A stretch of DNA of 34,125 nucleotides, taken from the NCBI GenBank assembly GCA_025449695.1, contig JANWIW010000007.1, positions 1-34,125 on the forward strand, read 5' to 3'. A program made the position numbers and the translations under genes. The notes beneath the pieces are model-generated. The model did no database searches. It saw nothing but the letters and a program-made list of their open reading frames with translations, and was not told where the DNA came from. Positions 21,821 through 29,801 of this stretch are shown here, in pieces. The stretch is from Minisyncoccota bacterium. Its GTDB lineage: Bacteria; Patescibacteriota; Minisyncoccia; UBA6257; 2-01-FULL-56-20. The stretch's first letter is position 1. The number at the start of each line of letters is the position of its first letter.

Positions 21821-22093
21821 CTTAACGGCGTCTTTCAAGCCCTTGCCAGCGCGGAACTTCGGCTTCACCGAAGCTGCGATCTGGATGGTCTCGCCAGTCT
21901 TAGGGTTGCGGCCCTGCCGGGCGGCGGACTTCGCCACGCGGAACGTACCGAAACCGGTGATCGCTACATCTTCTCCCCGGCCCATGGTCTTCGTAATGGC
22001 GTCGAAGACCGCTTCCACCGCGCGCTGCGCGGCCGCTTTGGTTTCCATGCCCGCGGTTTTCATTACCGCGTCAACCAATCCGTCTTTGGTCAT
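21818..22093 (-). CDS. hup: HU family DNA-binding protein
   Basis: A 91-residue nucleoid protein of the HU/IHF family with its standard length. The helical N-terminal dimerisation part (TKDGLVDAVMKTAGM...) is followed by ITGFGTFRVAKSAARQGRNP, the DNA-binding arm signature with the intercalating RNPKTGE tip, and a C-terminal helix (KPKFRAGKGLKDAVK). It bends and compacts DNA as a dimer. It is a single gene, convergent with the upstream exported protein, and its mRNA carries a roughly 120-nt leader filled by a heptamer inverted repeat. Confidence 0.96.
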   Translation of the reverse strand: MTKDGLVDAVMKTAGMETKAAAQRAVEAVFDAITKTMGRGEDVAITGFGTFRVAKSAARQGRNPKTGETIQIAASVKPKFRAGKGLKDAVK

Positions 22094-22096
22094 TTG

Positions 22097-22196
22097 AGTG
22101 TAGGTTGTAGGTGATAGGTTGTAGGTTACAGCTTGCAGAAAAGGAGCTTTTTAGATCTCATCCTGGAACCTGTAACCTAAAACCTGTAACCTTATA
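22097..22196. repeat. Heptamer inverted repeat in the HU leader
   Basis: The left arm (22097-22137) reads AGGTTGT, AGGTGAT, AGGTTGT, AGGTTAC, AGCTTGC. The right arm (22164-22196) is the reverse complement of AGGTTAC, AGGTTTT, AGGTTAC, AGGTTCC. Both arms keep the same 7-nt phase. It lies between the HU promoter and start codon and would form a 30-40-bp hairpin in the mRNA leader. Confidence 0.7.
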
Positions 22197-22217
22197 AATC
22201 GACCTTTTTGTGGTTTT

Positions 22218-22243
22218 AGTATAGCAAAATCAAGGGGAAATCA
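22218..22243 (-). promoter_or_regulatory. Promoter of the HU gene
   Basis: Minus strand extended -10 TGC-TATACT (-10 at 22218-22223), with TTGATT about 15 nt upstream as a weak -35. The start would be near 22211, giving a leader of about 118 nt. Confidence 0.5.
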
Positions 22244-22254
22244 ATAGCAAGCCA

Positions 22255-22478
22255 GTTTTCAGTTTTTAGTTTCAAGTTTTTAGTATATGAACCTATCTAG
22301 ACAACCCTGTCAATTCAAGCGTGCATGCCGTTCGAAATCTGGATCCCGGATAGCCCTGCTGGCCTTCCGGGATGACAAACGAAAACCAGGCTTTCCGAAT
22401 AGTGCCATGAAGACGCTCTGATCCACTTGGTTCACCCCTTAAAACTAAAAACTGAGAACTGAGAAACTAATAACTGAT
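22255..22478. repeat. Nested intergenic repeats: heptamer arms around a TGTCATCC half-element
   Basis: The outer arms are AGTTTTC, AGTTTTT, AGTTTCA, AGTTTTT (22255-22291) and the reverse-complement array at 22440-22478. Inside, 22338-22376 matches the right half of the 11244-11317 repeat (CTGGATCCCGGA... to GGGATGACA). There is no gene in this 370-bp gap (22094-22466). Confidence 0.55.
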
Positions 22479-24698
22479 CCCCAACCTGTCCAGTATGGGC
22501 CGGAGCGCCGGCCAGATGACGAGCCTGGTCACGTCCACGCCCTGAGCCTTGAGGTTCCCAAACTCGGCCCTGGCCCCCTCCAGGTTGCCCGCCTGGTAGT
22601 GCGCGATAGCCAGTTTCAGGGTGATATTGGGAAAGAGCTCCGGGTTCGCCGCAAGCTCTCTTGCCTTGAGGAAGTAGCCGGCGGCGGCGGCGTAGTTTCC
22701 CTGCTTGTCGCCCACCGCCTCCCCCAAGCGCACCGCCTCATCCGAGGTGCGGGGTTCCCGTCCCAGGGCCAAGGCCCTCGCGATCTCGCGCTCGCCGAGG
22801 GACGCGTCCCCGATCTCGTACGCCATGAGGCCGTAGAAGAAGTGTGACTCGCCCGCCTCCGGGTTCAATTCCACGGCCCGCTTCAATGTGGCCAGGGCGC
22901 CGGGCATATCCTGCTGAAGAAGCTGGGTGCGTGCGAGCATGAAGTACACCTCCTGGCGGTTGGGGCTCAAGGCCAGCGCCTTCATCTCTTCGTTCCGCGC
23001 GGCCTCAAGTTCGGCGGGGTCGGATTGCCACAGATAAATGCCGTTGTGGAAATCGGCGAGCGCCAGAAGGAAAGTGTGGTCCATGGGATGGCGCCGTTCC
23101 CCTTCCTGCAATGCCGCGAACGCCTCTGCCTTGCGCGCGGGAAGGTCCGGGAAGAGGACGCCCTGGGCGATTCCCTGAGTCAGGGTCGCGGCGTAATCCT
23201 TCGCGATGTGATCCCTATAGGGAGAACGTGAGGTCAGGGCCTTCTGCCAATGCACCTGGGAGGTATTCGGATCGTTATGCAAGAAGGAATCCAGCGCGAT
23301 GTAATACGAGTGCCCCTGGACCGCAATGGGCGCCGGCAGAAGAAAAACGATCACTACGCCGGTCAGGATGCTCCCGACCCCTGCCCAGGTCCGCCACGCC
23401 GCCGAACGTCTACTTCTCGATTCTCCCTCATTGCCGTTCCTTGCGGCCGCAAACGCCAGTATCAGGAAGAAGAAAAGGTACGAGGCCAACACATCGAACA
23501 GGAACGCGTTCTGGACAGCGTACGCGATGAGGGCCGCACCGAAGAAGGGCCGCCAATCCCCCCGGAAATCGCCCTGCCAGCGGGCACGGACGAGGGTGAC
23601 CCCGGCGGCCGCAAGGAGGGCAAGGTACGCGACGAGACCCACTACTCCGCCCGTCGCGAGATACTCCAGGTAAAGGTTGTGGGGCTTGTCGAACACGGTG
23701 CTGTTCCCCGTCCGCAAGAGATGGGGGTCGTAGTGTTTCTCGAAAGGAACGTAGAAGTTCTCGGGGCCGTAGCCGAGGAGCGGCCGCTCCCGCCACCCTT
23801 CTACTGCGATCTTCCAGGCGATCAGGCGGTCGCCCACGCCAACCTGGGCCAGGCTGAGATCCGTGATACGGGAAACGCCCGGCACTTTGTCCCAGAGCGG
23901 CGCATGCCGGGTCAGGAACAAGGTTCCACCGAGGACCACGAGGCAGGCCAGGACCGCGACGGATGTCCGCCGGACCCTTGTCGAGCCGGTGAAAGCGTAC
24001 CAGAGGACGAGAAAAAGGACGCCGATCGCAAGACCCAGCATGATTGCGATGGTCTGGGAGAACATGATGCCGGATAAAATGAGCAGCAGGCCGAGCCCGG
24101 TCCATGCGCGGGCGCCGCGTTTGCCGTACTCCCGCCAGAGCCACCCCCCGATGAACAGGTGGAAGAGAAGATATATCCCGAGGAAGGCGGGGTTGCCGAA
24201 CGTGCCGCCGGGACGGCCGGGATTCTGCCTGAGGAGAAAATCCATGAGCGGGCCGCGTTCCAGGAGCGCCAGCACGGCCGCAGCGGCGGCCGTCGCATAG
24301 CTCGCCTGCCACACTCTCTTCCATTGGCCCGCATCCAGGACCGATGCGGCGATGAGGAAGAGCGTCCCGAAGTGGAACAGGGCAACCAGGCCGAGCATCC
24401 TGTCCGCCGAGCTCCACATGCTCCGCAAGAAGTCCACGCCCGCAAAGGCCGAGATGAAAAGGCTAATGAAAAACGCCCCGAGCGCGATGAGTAAAAGACG
24501 GGCACGGGGGAGACGCGCGCCGCCGAGGAAAAGCAGCGCCACCCAAAGCCCGGCCATGAGCTCGACCGCGCCCTCGAATACCAGGAGCTTGGGTATCTGG
24601 AAAGGAAAGAGTGAGGCCTGCCAAAAGATGAGCGGGACGGTCACAACCAGGACGAGCAGAAGGGCGTAGATGCCTCGCTTCAGCATGGCAGGCTGCAT
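22467..24698 (-). CDS. O-antigen ligase-like membrane protein with C-terminal TPR repeats
   Basis: A 743-residue protein with about 12 membrane helices in residues 1-440 and TPR-like helical repeats in about 520-740 (FMLARTQLLQQDMPGALATLKRAVELNP and neighbours are the clearest unit). The large loop near 290-370 has GVGDRLIAWKIAVEGWRERP and GYGPENFYVPFEKHYDP, the Wzy_C/O-antigen-ligase region, followed by KPHNLYLEYLATGG with the conserved H. Such proteins join or polymerise lipid-linked glycans outside the membrane. Fusion to TPRs is common in Gram-positive and CPR members and may recruit acceptor proteins. The start at MQPAMLKRG is chosen because TGC-TATCAT lies 7 nt upstream. Confidence 0.9.
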   Translation of the reverse strand: MQPAMLKRGIYALLLVLVVTVPLIFWQASLFPFQIPKLLVFEGAVELMAGLWVALLFLGGARLPRARLLLIALGAFFISLFISAFAGVDFLRSMWSSADRMLGLVALFHFGTLFLIAASVLDAGQWKRVWQASYATAAAAAVLALLERGPLMDFLLRQNPGRPGGTFGNPAFLGIYLLFHLFIGGWLWREYGKRGARAWTGLGLLLILSGIMFSQTIAIMLGLAIGVLFLVLWYAFTGSTRVRRTSVAVLACLVVLGGTLFLTRHAPLWDKVPGVSRITDLSLAQVGVGDRLIAWKIAVEGWRERPLLGYGPENFYVPFEKHYDPHLLRTGNSTVFDKPHNLYLEYLATGGVVGLVAYLALLAAAGVTLVRARWQGDFRGDWRPFFGAALIAYAVQNAFLFDVLASYLFFFLILAFAAARNGNEGESRSRRSAAWRTWAGVGSILTGVVIVFLLPAPIAVQGHSYYIALDSFLHNDPNTSQVHWQKALTSRSPYRDHIAKDYAATLTQGIAQGVLFPDLPARKAEAFAALQEGERRHPMDHTFLLALADFHNGIYLWQSDPAELEAARNEEMKALALSPNRQEVYFMLARTQLLQQDMPGALATLKRAVELNPEAGESHFFYGLMAYEIGDASLGEREIARALALGREPRTSDEAVRLGEAVGDKQGNYAAAAGYFLKARELAANPELFPNITLKLAIAHYQAGNLEGARAEFGNLKAQGVDVTRLVIWPALRPILDRLGISY

Positions 24699-24705
24699 GA
24701 AGAAC

Positions 24706-24714
24706 ATGATAGCA
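24706..24714 (-). promoter_or_regulatory. Extended -10 promoter of the O-antigen ligase-like gene
   Basis: Minus strand TGC-TATCAT, 7 nt, ATG at 24698: the same arrangement as pilT. Confidence 0.55.
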
Positions 24715-24726
24715 GAGCCGCAAGAA

Positions 24727-24788
24727 GTTGTAATCGTTCTAGCCGTTCCAGGCGGGATACACACTAGAACGCATAGAACGATTACAAC
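24727..24788. repeat. Inverted repeat with 15-bp perfect arms
   Basis: GTTGTAATCGTTCTA at 24727-24741 is perfectly complementary to 24774-24788, with further partial pairing inside. The vocabulary (GTTGTA, GTTCTA) matches the repeat at 5473-5566. It lies between the surface-protein terminator and the ligase promoter. Confidence 0.7.
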
Positions 24789-24808
24789 GATCGAACGTCC
24801 CTTGAACG

Positions 24809-24836
24809 CGAACACCCCCCTTGCGGGGGGTGTTCG
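24809..24836. terminator. Terminator of the surface-protein gene
   Basis: A 12-bp perfect stem (CGAACACCCCCC with its complement) and a TTGC loop, about 40 nt past the stop codon. There is no U-tract, so it may act as a 3' stabiliser. Confidence 0.65.
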
Positions 24837-24876
24837 TCGCTATCGTAGCAGCCAGGCTAGACCGTGAGGTCAGGCC

Positions 24877-27800
24877 TTACTGGTAGATAACCGTCGCGAC
24901 CTGCAGCGGCACCACGCTGGCCTCAAGACCTTGGAAGATCGTGGGGGCGATAGTGTCGTTCCAGTTCACGTCGCCAGTCGCGTTCACGGTGATCTGGGCC
25001 ACGCCAGAGGTCTGGCCGTTGGACACCGCACCAATGAAGCCGGTGGCATCCACGTTAACCTGGATGGTCACCGAGTTGCCGGCCGAGACGTTCGGAGCCG
25101 GCGAGAAGGTGAAGACCACGGTGCACGTGTTGCCAACGCTGACGCAAGACTGCACGGTCGTTCCCGCGAAGTCGGCGCCGCCCTGCATGAGCCGCACGTT
25201 GAAGCTGCCGCTCACTGCGGAGCCCTGGAACTTGAGGGCGATGCTGTTCACCTGCACATCGCTGCCCGGCTGGGCCGCGTTGAAGGTCAGGTTCGCAACA
25301 TTCTGAATCGTGCGGGCCTGGTTGCCGGTGACGGTCTGGGCAGCAGACAAGAGGAGCTTGCCGCCGACCACAGTCATGGCATTGCCAGTCGCGCCCGAAA
25401 CGACCGGGGTGATCGCTACGTTCGGAGCGCCCGTCAAGCTCATAAGATTGAGGTTGCCGGGGATCGTGAACGTGTGGACGGAGCCATCCGCAGACGGATC
25501 GCCGCCGGAGCCACTGCCTACGACATCACCCACGAGGTCGACAACGAGGGAAGAGTTCTGCGGGATCTTCCACACGCTCGCATCGGGGTTGAAGGTGTAG
25601 GTGAAGTTGGTGGAGGAAGCCGCCGCGACGCCGGTTACCGAGGGGTAATTGGCGCAGCCGGACGTGCTGCCGTTCACCAGCTTACAGACCAATCTCACCG
25701 CGACGAAGGCCTGCTTGCTGGTCACGACGCTCGTGGTGTCGAGCGCGGTGATGGTCGTGATGCCAACGGGTTCAACATTGGTGGTCTCACGGAGCAAGAA
25801 GGTCGCAAGGCGGTTATTGGTCGAGCCCATCACTACCTGCGCGGCCAGCGGCTTGGAAGCATCCGCGCCGATGGTTACCGTCGCAGCGCTCGCCGAAGTC
25901 ACCGTCTGGCCGGTCACGGGCACGCCCGAGCAGCTCACGGAGCTGTGGGTGATCATGCCGTTGCCGGTGCAGGAGGTGAAGTTCGTAAGAGCCACATAGG
26001 AGCCCGAGGCGCTCGAGAGCGCATCCGCCCAGATGTCAAAGATACCCGACTGGCCGGCATTCACACTGCCGTTGCCAGAGAAGGTGATGACATCGCTGCC
26101 CGAGAGGGTGGTCTGCTGGGTCGGCATGCCGAACAGCTGACCGTTCAACTGGGCGCGGATGTTCTGGAACGCGGTCGAGGAAGCGGACAAGGTGACCGTG
26201 ATGTTGGACACATTAACCCCTTCCGCCGAGGACGCCGAGAGGATGTACGAGCCGATCTTCACGCCCTGCTGGCCCGGAGCCACGGTCTGAGTGCCAACCG
26301 CAGAGTTCCTGGAGACCAAGAGCGGGGTGGAAGAAAGGGTGAGGGTGTTGCCGGACGCCGAACCCGAGGACACGATCTGCGAAGAGGTCACGCCCTGGAG
26401 GTTCTGGCTGTTGCCAGGCAAGGTGGCAACGATCGTCGTGAAGTCGGCGGTCGTCTGCACATCAACCTTGACCGAGATCACACGCGCAGTGTTGGCGGGA
26501 ACGGTGTAGTTGATGTTCGAGGACGAGGTGCCGAAGAAGCAGGTGAGCACGTTGGAAGCAACCGTGCACTGGCCGCTGGCAGAACCCGCAGCGATGCTGC
26601 TCGCGGTGTTGCCGATCTGGTTGCCCGCATCGTCCACGAGCTGGATATTCCTGATATCCAGGTTCGGGTCGCCGAGGGTACCAGTGCCAGTGTCGGTGGT
26701 GTTCCACGCGACCGCACCGCCGGTCGCGGTGATGGTGACGGTCAGGAATTTAACCCGGACCGCCTCACCAGCCGCGTAGATCTTGAACTTCGCGATGGTC
26801 TGGGAAGACCCGCCCTTCGCGATTACGCCGGACGGGGTACCGGTGTCGGTCGTCACCGTGATCTGACCCTGGTTGATCGTGATCTTGGTGCCGGCGCCGC
26901 CAGTGATCGTGACCGAGATCGGCACGTTGTACTGGGTGTCCACCGCGTATACGTCATACGAGTTCAAGAGCTCGAAGCGGAAGTCGAAGCTCGGAGAGCC
27001 AGCGATATCCGCGAAGACCTGGATATTCGCACTGCCGGTCGAGAGGACCGCGTTCGAAGAGCTAAGGTCGAAGTAGGCGGTGCCATCCGCGGCCACAGAG
27101 GGCAGGATGGAACCAACCTGCGCGCCGTTCACCTTGAGAACGATGTTCTTGAGGTCAGAGTAGCGGGCCGAGCCAACAATCTTGAAGTTGAGGCCCTTCA
27201 AAGCCACCGGGCTGTTCTGCACGGTAGCGGTCCACTGCGAGACGAGGACACCGCTCTGACCGGCGTTCACGGTGCTGCCGACGGCGACGTTCACGAGGGC
27301 CAGAGTCGCGATCGAGGGAGTCGACACCGAGGTAACGGTGAAGAGGTTGCCCTGGACCGGGAAGGAGCCGTTCGGAGCGACGGTCGCGTTCGCCGCATCA
27401 ACCGCGGAAATATCCGAGGCCGAAGTGATCGAGAAGCTTACCGTGTTGCCAGCCGAGAGACCCGTTGCCGGGTCGATGGCCAGAGTGAAGGTGCGGGTCT
27501 GACCAGCCGCGATGCTCCAGCCGAGGGAGTTGAAATCGATCACTCCGTTCGAGATAGAGCTGAACTGGGTCAAAACCTTACCGTTTTCCGTAAGATAGGC
27601 GCCGGAAATGGAACTATCCGACAATACGCCGTTCTTGCGGAACTTGATGCCGTTCACGGTCACGCCGCTCTGGGATCCCGCCGTCAAAGTGAAGGTGAGA
27701 ACCGGAACGCGCGCAGCCGCCGAGGAGCCGCTCGAGATGAGCGAGCCCGCCGGAGGATTGGAAGCGGAGAGGCCAACGGTCAGACCGGCCGTCGAAATAC

Positions 27801-28281
27801 CGCCGCCACCACCGGTACCACCGGTACCGCCAGTGCCTCCCGTACCTCCAGTGCCTCCCGTACCGCCAGTGGCGCACATGGAGTTCACGAGGGCGCGGGT
27901 GATCGGGCCGAAGTAGCCAGCGGCCGGGCTGATGTTATTGGCCAGCTGGAACTTGCCCAACGCTACTTTGGTCAGAGAACCAAAGTACATAGATTCATTG
28001 CCCACGGAACCGGCACCGGAAGCGGCGACGGCAAAGCCATGGGAGTTCAGGAACTGCTGGAGGGCCTTCACATCAGCGCCGGTCATGCCCACAGTGAGGT
28101 TGCGGGTAAACGCGGTGCAAGAGGAAGAGCCGCCCTGGGCAGCCTGGAGCTGCGCCTGAAGCTGCGCGATCATCTGCATCAACTGTTCAGTTGACATAGT
28201 CTGCGCAGAAACGGGCGCGACCAACCCGATGGAAAGAACCACCGTGAGGGTCAAAGCAGACGTTTTAAGGAATTTGCTCAT
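24877..28281 (-). CDS. Giant exported surface protein with peptidoglycan-binding domain
   Basis: An 1134-residue protein that is probably the main cell-surface (S-layer-like) protein. It has a signal peptide (1-27, ending PVSAQT) and a short Gln-rich helix (30-50). A PG-binding type 1 domain follows (about 58-135, LTVGMTGADVKALQQFLNSH...YFGPITRALVNSM), then a (GGT)n linker (about 139-160). The rest is about 950 residues of Ser/Thr/Val/Ala-rich beta-sandwich repeats with recurring S-V-N-A-G-Q-S-G and L-x-A-G-x-T elements. Only a few Cys pairs are present. The PGBD would hold it to the wall while the beta domains cover the cell. A strong promoter and a long structured leader suggest high expression. 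Confidence 0.88.
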   Translation of the reverse strand: MSKFLKTSALTLTVVLSIGLVAPVSAQTMSTEQLMQMIAQLQAQLQAAQGGSSSCTAFTRNLTVGMTGADVKALQQFLNSHGFAVAASGAGSVGNESMYFGSLTKVALGKFQLANNISPAAGYFGPITRALVNSMCATGGTGGTGGTGGTGGTGGTGGGGGISTAGLTVGLSASNPPAGSLISSGSSAAARVPVLTFTLTAGSQSGVTVNGIKFRKNGVLSDSSISGAYLTENGKVLTQFSSISNGVIDFNSLGWSIAAGQTRTFTLAIDPATGLSAGNTVSFSITSASDISAVDAANATVAPNGSFPVQGNLFTVTSVSTPSIATLALVNVAVGSTVNAGQSGVLVSQWTATVQNSPVALKGLNFKIVGSARYSDLKNIVLKVNGAQVGSILPSVAADGTAYFDLSSSNAVLSTGSANIQVFADIAGSPSFDFRFELLNSYDVYAVDTQYNVPISVTITGGAGTKITINQGQITVTTDTGTPSGVIAKGGSSQTIAKFKIYAAGEAVRVKFLTVTITATGGAVAWNTTDTGTGTLGDPNLDIRNIQLVDDAGNQIGNTASSIAAGSASGQCTVASNVLTCFFGTSSSNINYTVPANTARVISVKVDVQTTADFTTIVATLPGNSQNLQGVTSSQIVSSGSASGNTLTLSSTPLLVSRNSAVGTQTVAPGQQGVKIGSYILSASSAEGVNVSNITVTLSASSTAFQNIRAQLNGQLFGMPTQQTTLSGSDVITFSGNGSVNAGQSGIFDIWADALSSASGSYVALTNFTSCTGNGMITHSSVSCSGVPVTGQTVTSASAATVTIGADASKPLAAQVVMGSTNNRLATFLLRETTNVEPVGITTITALDTTSVVTSKQAFVAVRLVCKLVNGSTSGCANYPSVTGVAAASSTNFTYTFNPDASVWKIPQNSSLVVDLVGDVVGSGSGGDPSADGSVHTFTIPGNLNLMSLTGAPNVAITPVVSGATGNAMTVVGGKLLLSAAQTVTGNQARTIQNVANLTFNAAQPGSDVQVNSIALKFQGSAVSGSFNVRLMQGGADFAGTTVQSCVSVGNTCTVVFTFSPAPNVSAGNSVTIQVNVDATGFIGAVSNGQTSGVAQITVNATGDVNWNDTIAPTIFQGLEASVVPLQVATVIYQ
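27790..27875 (-). repeat. In-frame Gly-Gly-Thr coding repeat
   Basis: Tandem 9-bp units encode Gly-Gly-Thr in the linker between the PG-binding domain and the beta domains of the surface protein. Repeats of this kind often vary in copy number between strains. Confidence 0.75.
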
Positions 28282-28617
28282 TAAGTTTATTTACTTGCTG
28301 AAGAGAATTATCGACCTTTAGCGGGGGTCCCATCATTCGACTGACGCGGGCTCCCGCAAAGGACGTCGACCTTTCTGATTTGTTCGTTATTCGGTGCTTT
28401 CTCCCTGGCCGCGTCAGTGAGGGAAACGCAGCCAGAGAAAAAGGGTTGGTAGCTGATGGATAAAGAAAAAGCTCGCTTGAAGCGAGGCTGAAGGGATAGG
28501 TTTCAGGTGACAGATTACAGCTTACAGGCAAAGCAACCCGAACGGGAAGCTCCTGTAATCTGTCACCTGAAACCTCTAACCTAGTCCTCGGTCCAGCCTC
28601 ACTTCTGAACCTTTTAT
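28282..28617 (-). promoter_or_regulatory. Long structured mRNA leader of the surface-protein gene
   Basis: From the predicted start near 28617 to the ATG there are about 335 nt with no gene. Several hairpins are present: 23-bp perfect arms at 28498-28520 and 28553-28575; GCTCGCTT/AAGCGAGC-like at about 28471-28487; CTGGC(C)GCGT/ACGC(A)GCCAG at about 28404-28437; GCGGG/CCCGC at about 28320-28357. The region near the ATG is AT-rich with no SD. Confidence 0.6.
28498..28575. repeat. Inverted repeat with 23-bp perfect arms
   Basis: The arms at 28498-28520 and 28553-28575 start AGGTTTCAGGTGACAG and are perfectly complementary. The heptamer phase (AGGTTTC, AGGTGAC, AGATTAC, AGCTTAC, AGG) matches the boundary-repeat family. 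It lies inside the surface-protein leader. Confidence 0.8.
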
Positions 28618-28623
28618 AGACAC

Positions 28624-28651
28624 AGTGTACCAGAGATGCCCCCTTTTTCAA
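28624..28651 (-). promoter_or_regulatory. Strong promoter of the surface-protein gene
   Basis: Minus strand TTGAAA, 16 nt, TACACT with an extended TGG just before the -10. A TATAAA slightly downstream is an alternative -10 without a matching -35. Confidence 0.6.
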
Positions 28652-28707
28652 TGCCTAGCCTGGGGTCTCCCGCACACACCTATTAAAACGGTATGGCGCC
28701 TAAAATG

Positions 28708-29421
28708 TTACATTCCGGCCCTGGCCTCCTGGCGGAGCCGGTAGTACGTGGAGGGGCCGCTGTTACCCACCCGCTCCAGCAGACCCTCCGATACCAGCCG
28801 CTGAAGATCATAGCGGAGGGTGCGTTCGGAAACATCCGGCAAGGTATCCTGGATGTCCCGCATCCGGCAACCCATCCCTTCAGCATTGCCGGTTTGCCGG
28901 ATTTTGCCCAATATCGCTTCTTTCCTTACCTTAAACCCTTCTTGGTTCAGATCGGACGAATCCGTGGTCCTTCCATCCACAAGGATGATACTGGGTATCT
29001 CTTCCGGAGAGCCGGCAATTGCCTGATGGGCGGACGAAGATGGCTTTTCGATCCCTTCCCGTCTTGGCATACCTATTGCCGGAATGTCCTTTGGGAAAAG
29101 CTCCGCGCGTGAAAGCTGCCGGTTCGAGTGGAGGTGTTCGGCAGGAAAATAAGAACGCTCTATCTCTGCGAGGATGATTTCCACGGTTTGCCCTTCGATG
29201 GAACCGGTATCCCTGCCGAAGGCAAGCAGATACTCCAGCTGCCTCAAAACCTTCTCTGCACGAGCCCCATCGTTCTCGAGGGAAGCAGTAAGAAGGCCCA
29301 CTCCTCGCTTTTCCAAAGCCGCCCTCAATTGCTTGCTCGGCAAAGTCTCTCCCAGGCGAAATAAAGCATAGGCGATGCTGTAGGCTTGCCGGACTGTTTT
29401 TTGGGTGGGCAATGGCTCCAT
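28708..29421 (-). CDS. Putative winged-helix transcriptional regulator
   Basis: A 237-residue protein with two parts. Residues 1-95 are helical (TQKTVRQAYSIAYALFRLGETLPSKQLRAALEKRG...) with no family recognised. After a variable linker, residues about 165-232 form a DeoR/PadR-like winged helix: MRDIQDTLPDVSERTLRYDLQRL as helix-turn-helix and LVSEGLLERVGNSGPSTYYRL as the wing. It resembles small CPR regulators with an N-terminal helical sensor. The regulon is unknown; the adjacent surface-protein gene is one possibility. The ATG at 29421 is chosen because upstream codons enter repeat sequence. Confidence 0.78.
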   Translation of the reverse strand: MEPLPTQKTVRQAYSIAYALFRLGETLPSKQLRAALEKRGVGLLTASLENDGARAEKVLRQLEYLLAFGRDTGSIEGQTVEIILAEIERSYFPAEHLHSNRQLSRAELFPKDIPAIGMPRREGIEKPSSSAHQAIAGSPEEIPSIILVDGRTTDSSDLNQEGFKVRKEAILGKIRQTGNAEGMGCRMRDIQDTLPDVSERTLRYDLQRLVSEGLLERVGNSGPSTYYRLRQEARAGM

Positions 29422-29470
29422 TGCAGAAGTGCCGAATTCTACTCTTATTCGGCAACCAGGGTCAAGCAGG

Positions 29471-29801
29471 CGGTCGTAGATCGTAGGTCGTGAGTAGTAG
29501 GTTAGGACGTTGACCTGAGATCGGCAATCCGCTCTGTCATCCAGGTCCCTCGACATACTCGGGGTAAACTCCGGCGAGGGACCTCCCGATAATGACAACA
29601 CTTCCTATTCCATAATGTGGAGAACGTGCTTGGCGTCCGAGCCGGCTTGCCAAGTCTCATAACTCCAGGAACAAGTTTCGTGTTCGAAGCCTGTGATAGC
29701 ACAGAGGTCCCTCGCCGCTGCTCGGGATGACAGAAAAAGAGAGGCTGGGTAAAGGAGCTCTACTCACTACTCACTACTCACTACTCACTACTCACTAGAT
29801 C
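29471..29801. repeat. Heptamer arms flanking MITE-like copy 3
   Basis: The left array (about 29471-29510) has GTCGTAG, ATCGTAG, GTCGTGA, GTAGTAG steps. The right array (about 29757-29801) is an almost perfect tandem of a TCACTAC unit, at least five copies. They frame the 200-bp element. The whole gap 29422-29800 has no gene. Confidence 0.65.
29534..29733. repeat. MITE-like repeat, copy 3
   Basis: 200 bp, homologous to copy 1 through the interior (for example GAACGTGCTT and TTGCCAAG). Its left end carries about 20 extra bp that form an extra hairpin (AGGTCCCTCG facing CGAGGGACCT). The right end GGATGACAGAAAAA continues into the same purine-rich flank as copy 1. Confidence 0.8.

Noticed and set aside
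24931-28194. A 1087-codon open frame on the plus strand opposite the surface-protein gene
   Set aside because: It is a shadow of biased codon use on the minus strand. Its translation is low-complexity and rich in R, G, A, D and H, with no signal peptide or domains, while the minus-strand frame has a signal peptide and a PG-binding domain.
29757-29801. Possible CRISPR array in the TCACTAC tandem repeat
   Set aside because: Units are contiguous 7-mers without spacers, and no cas genes are near.
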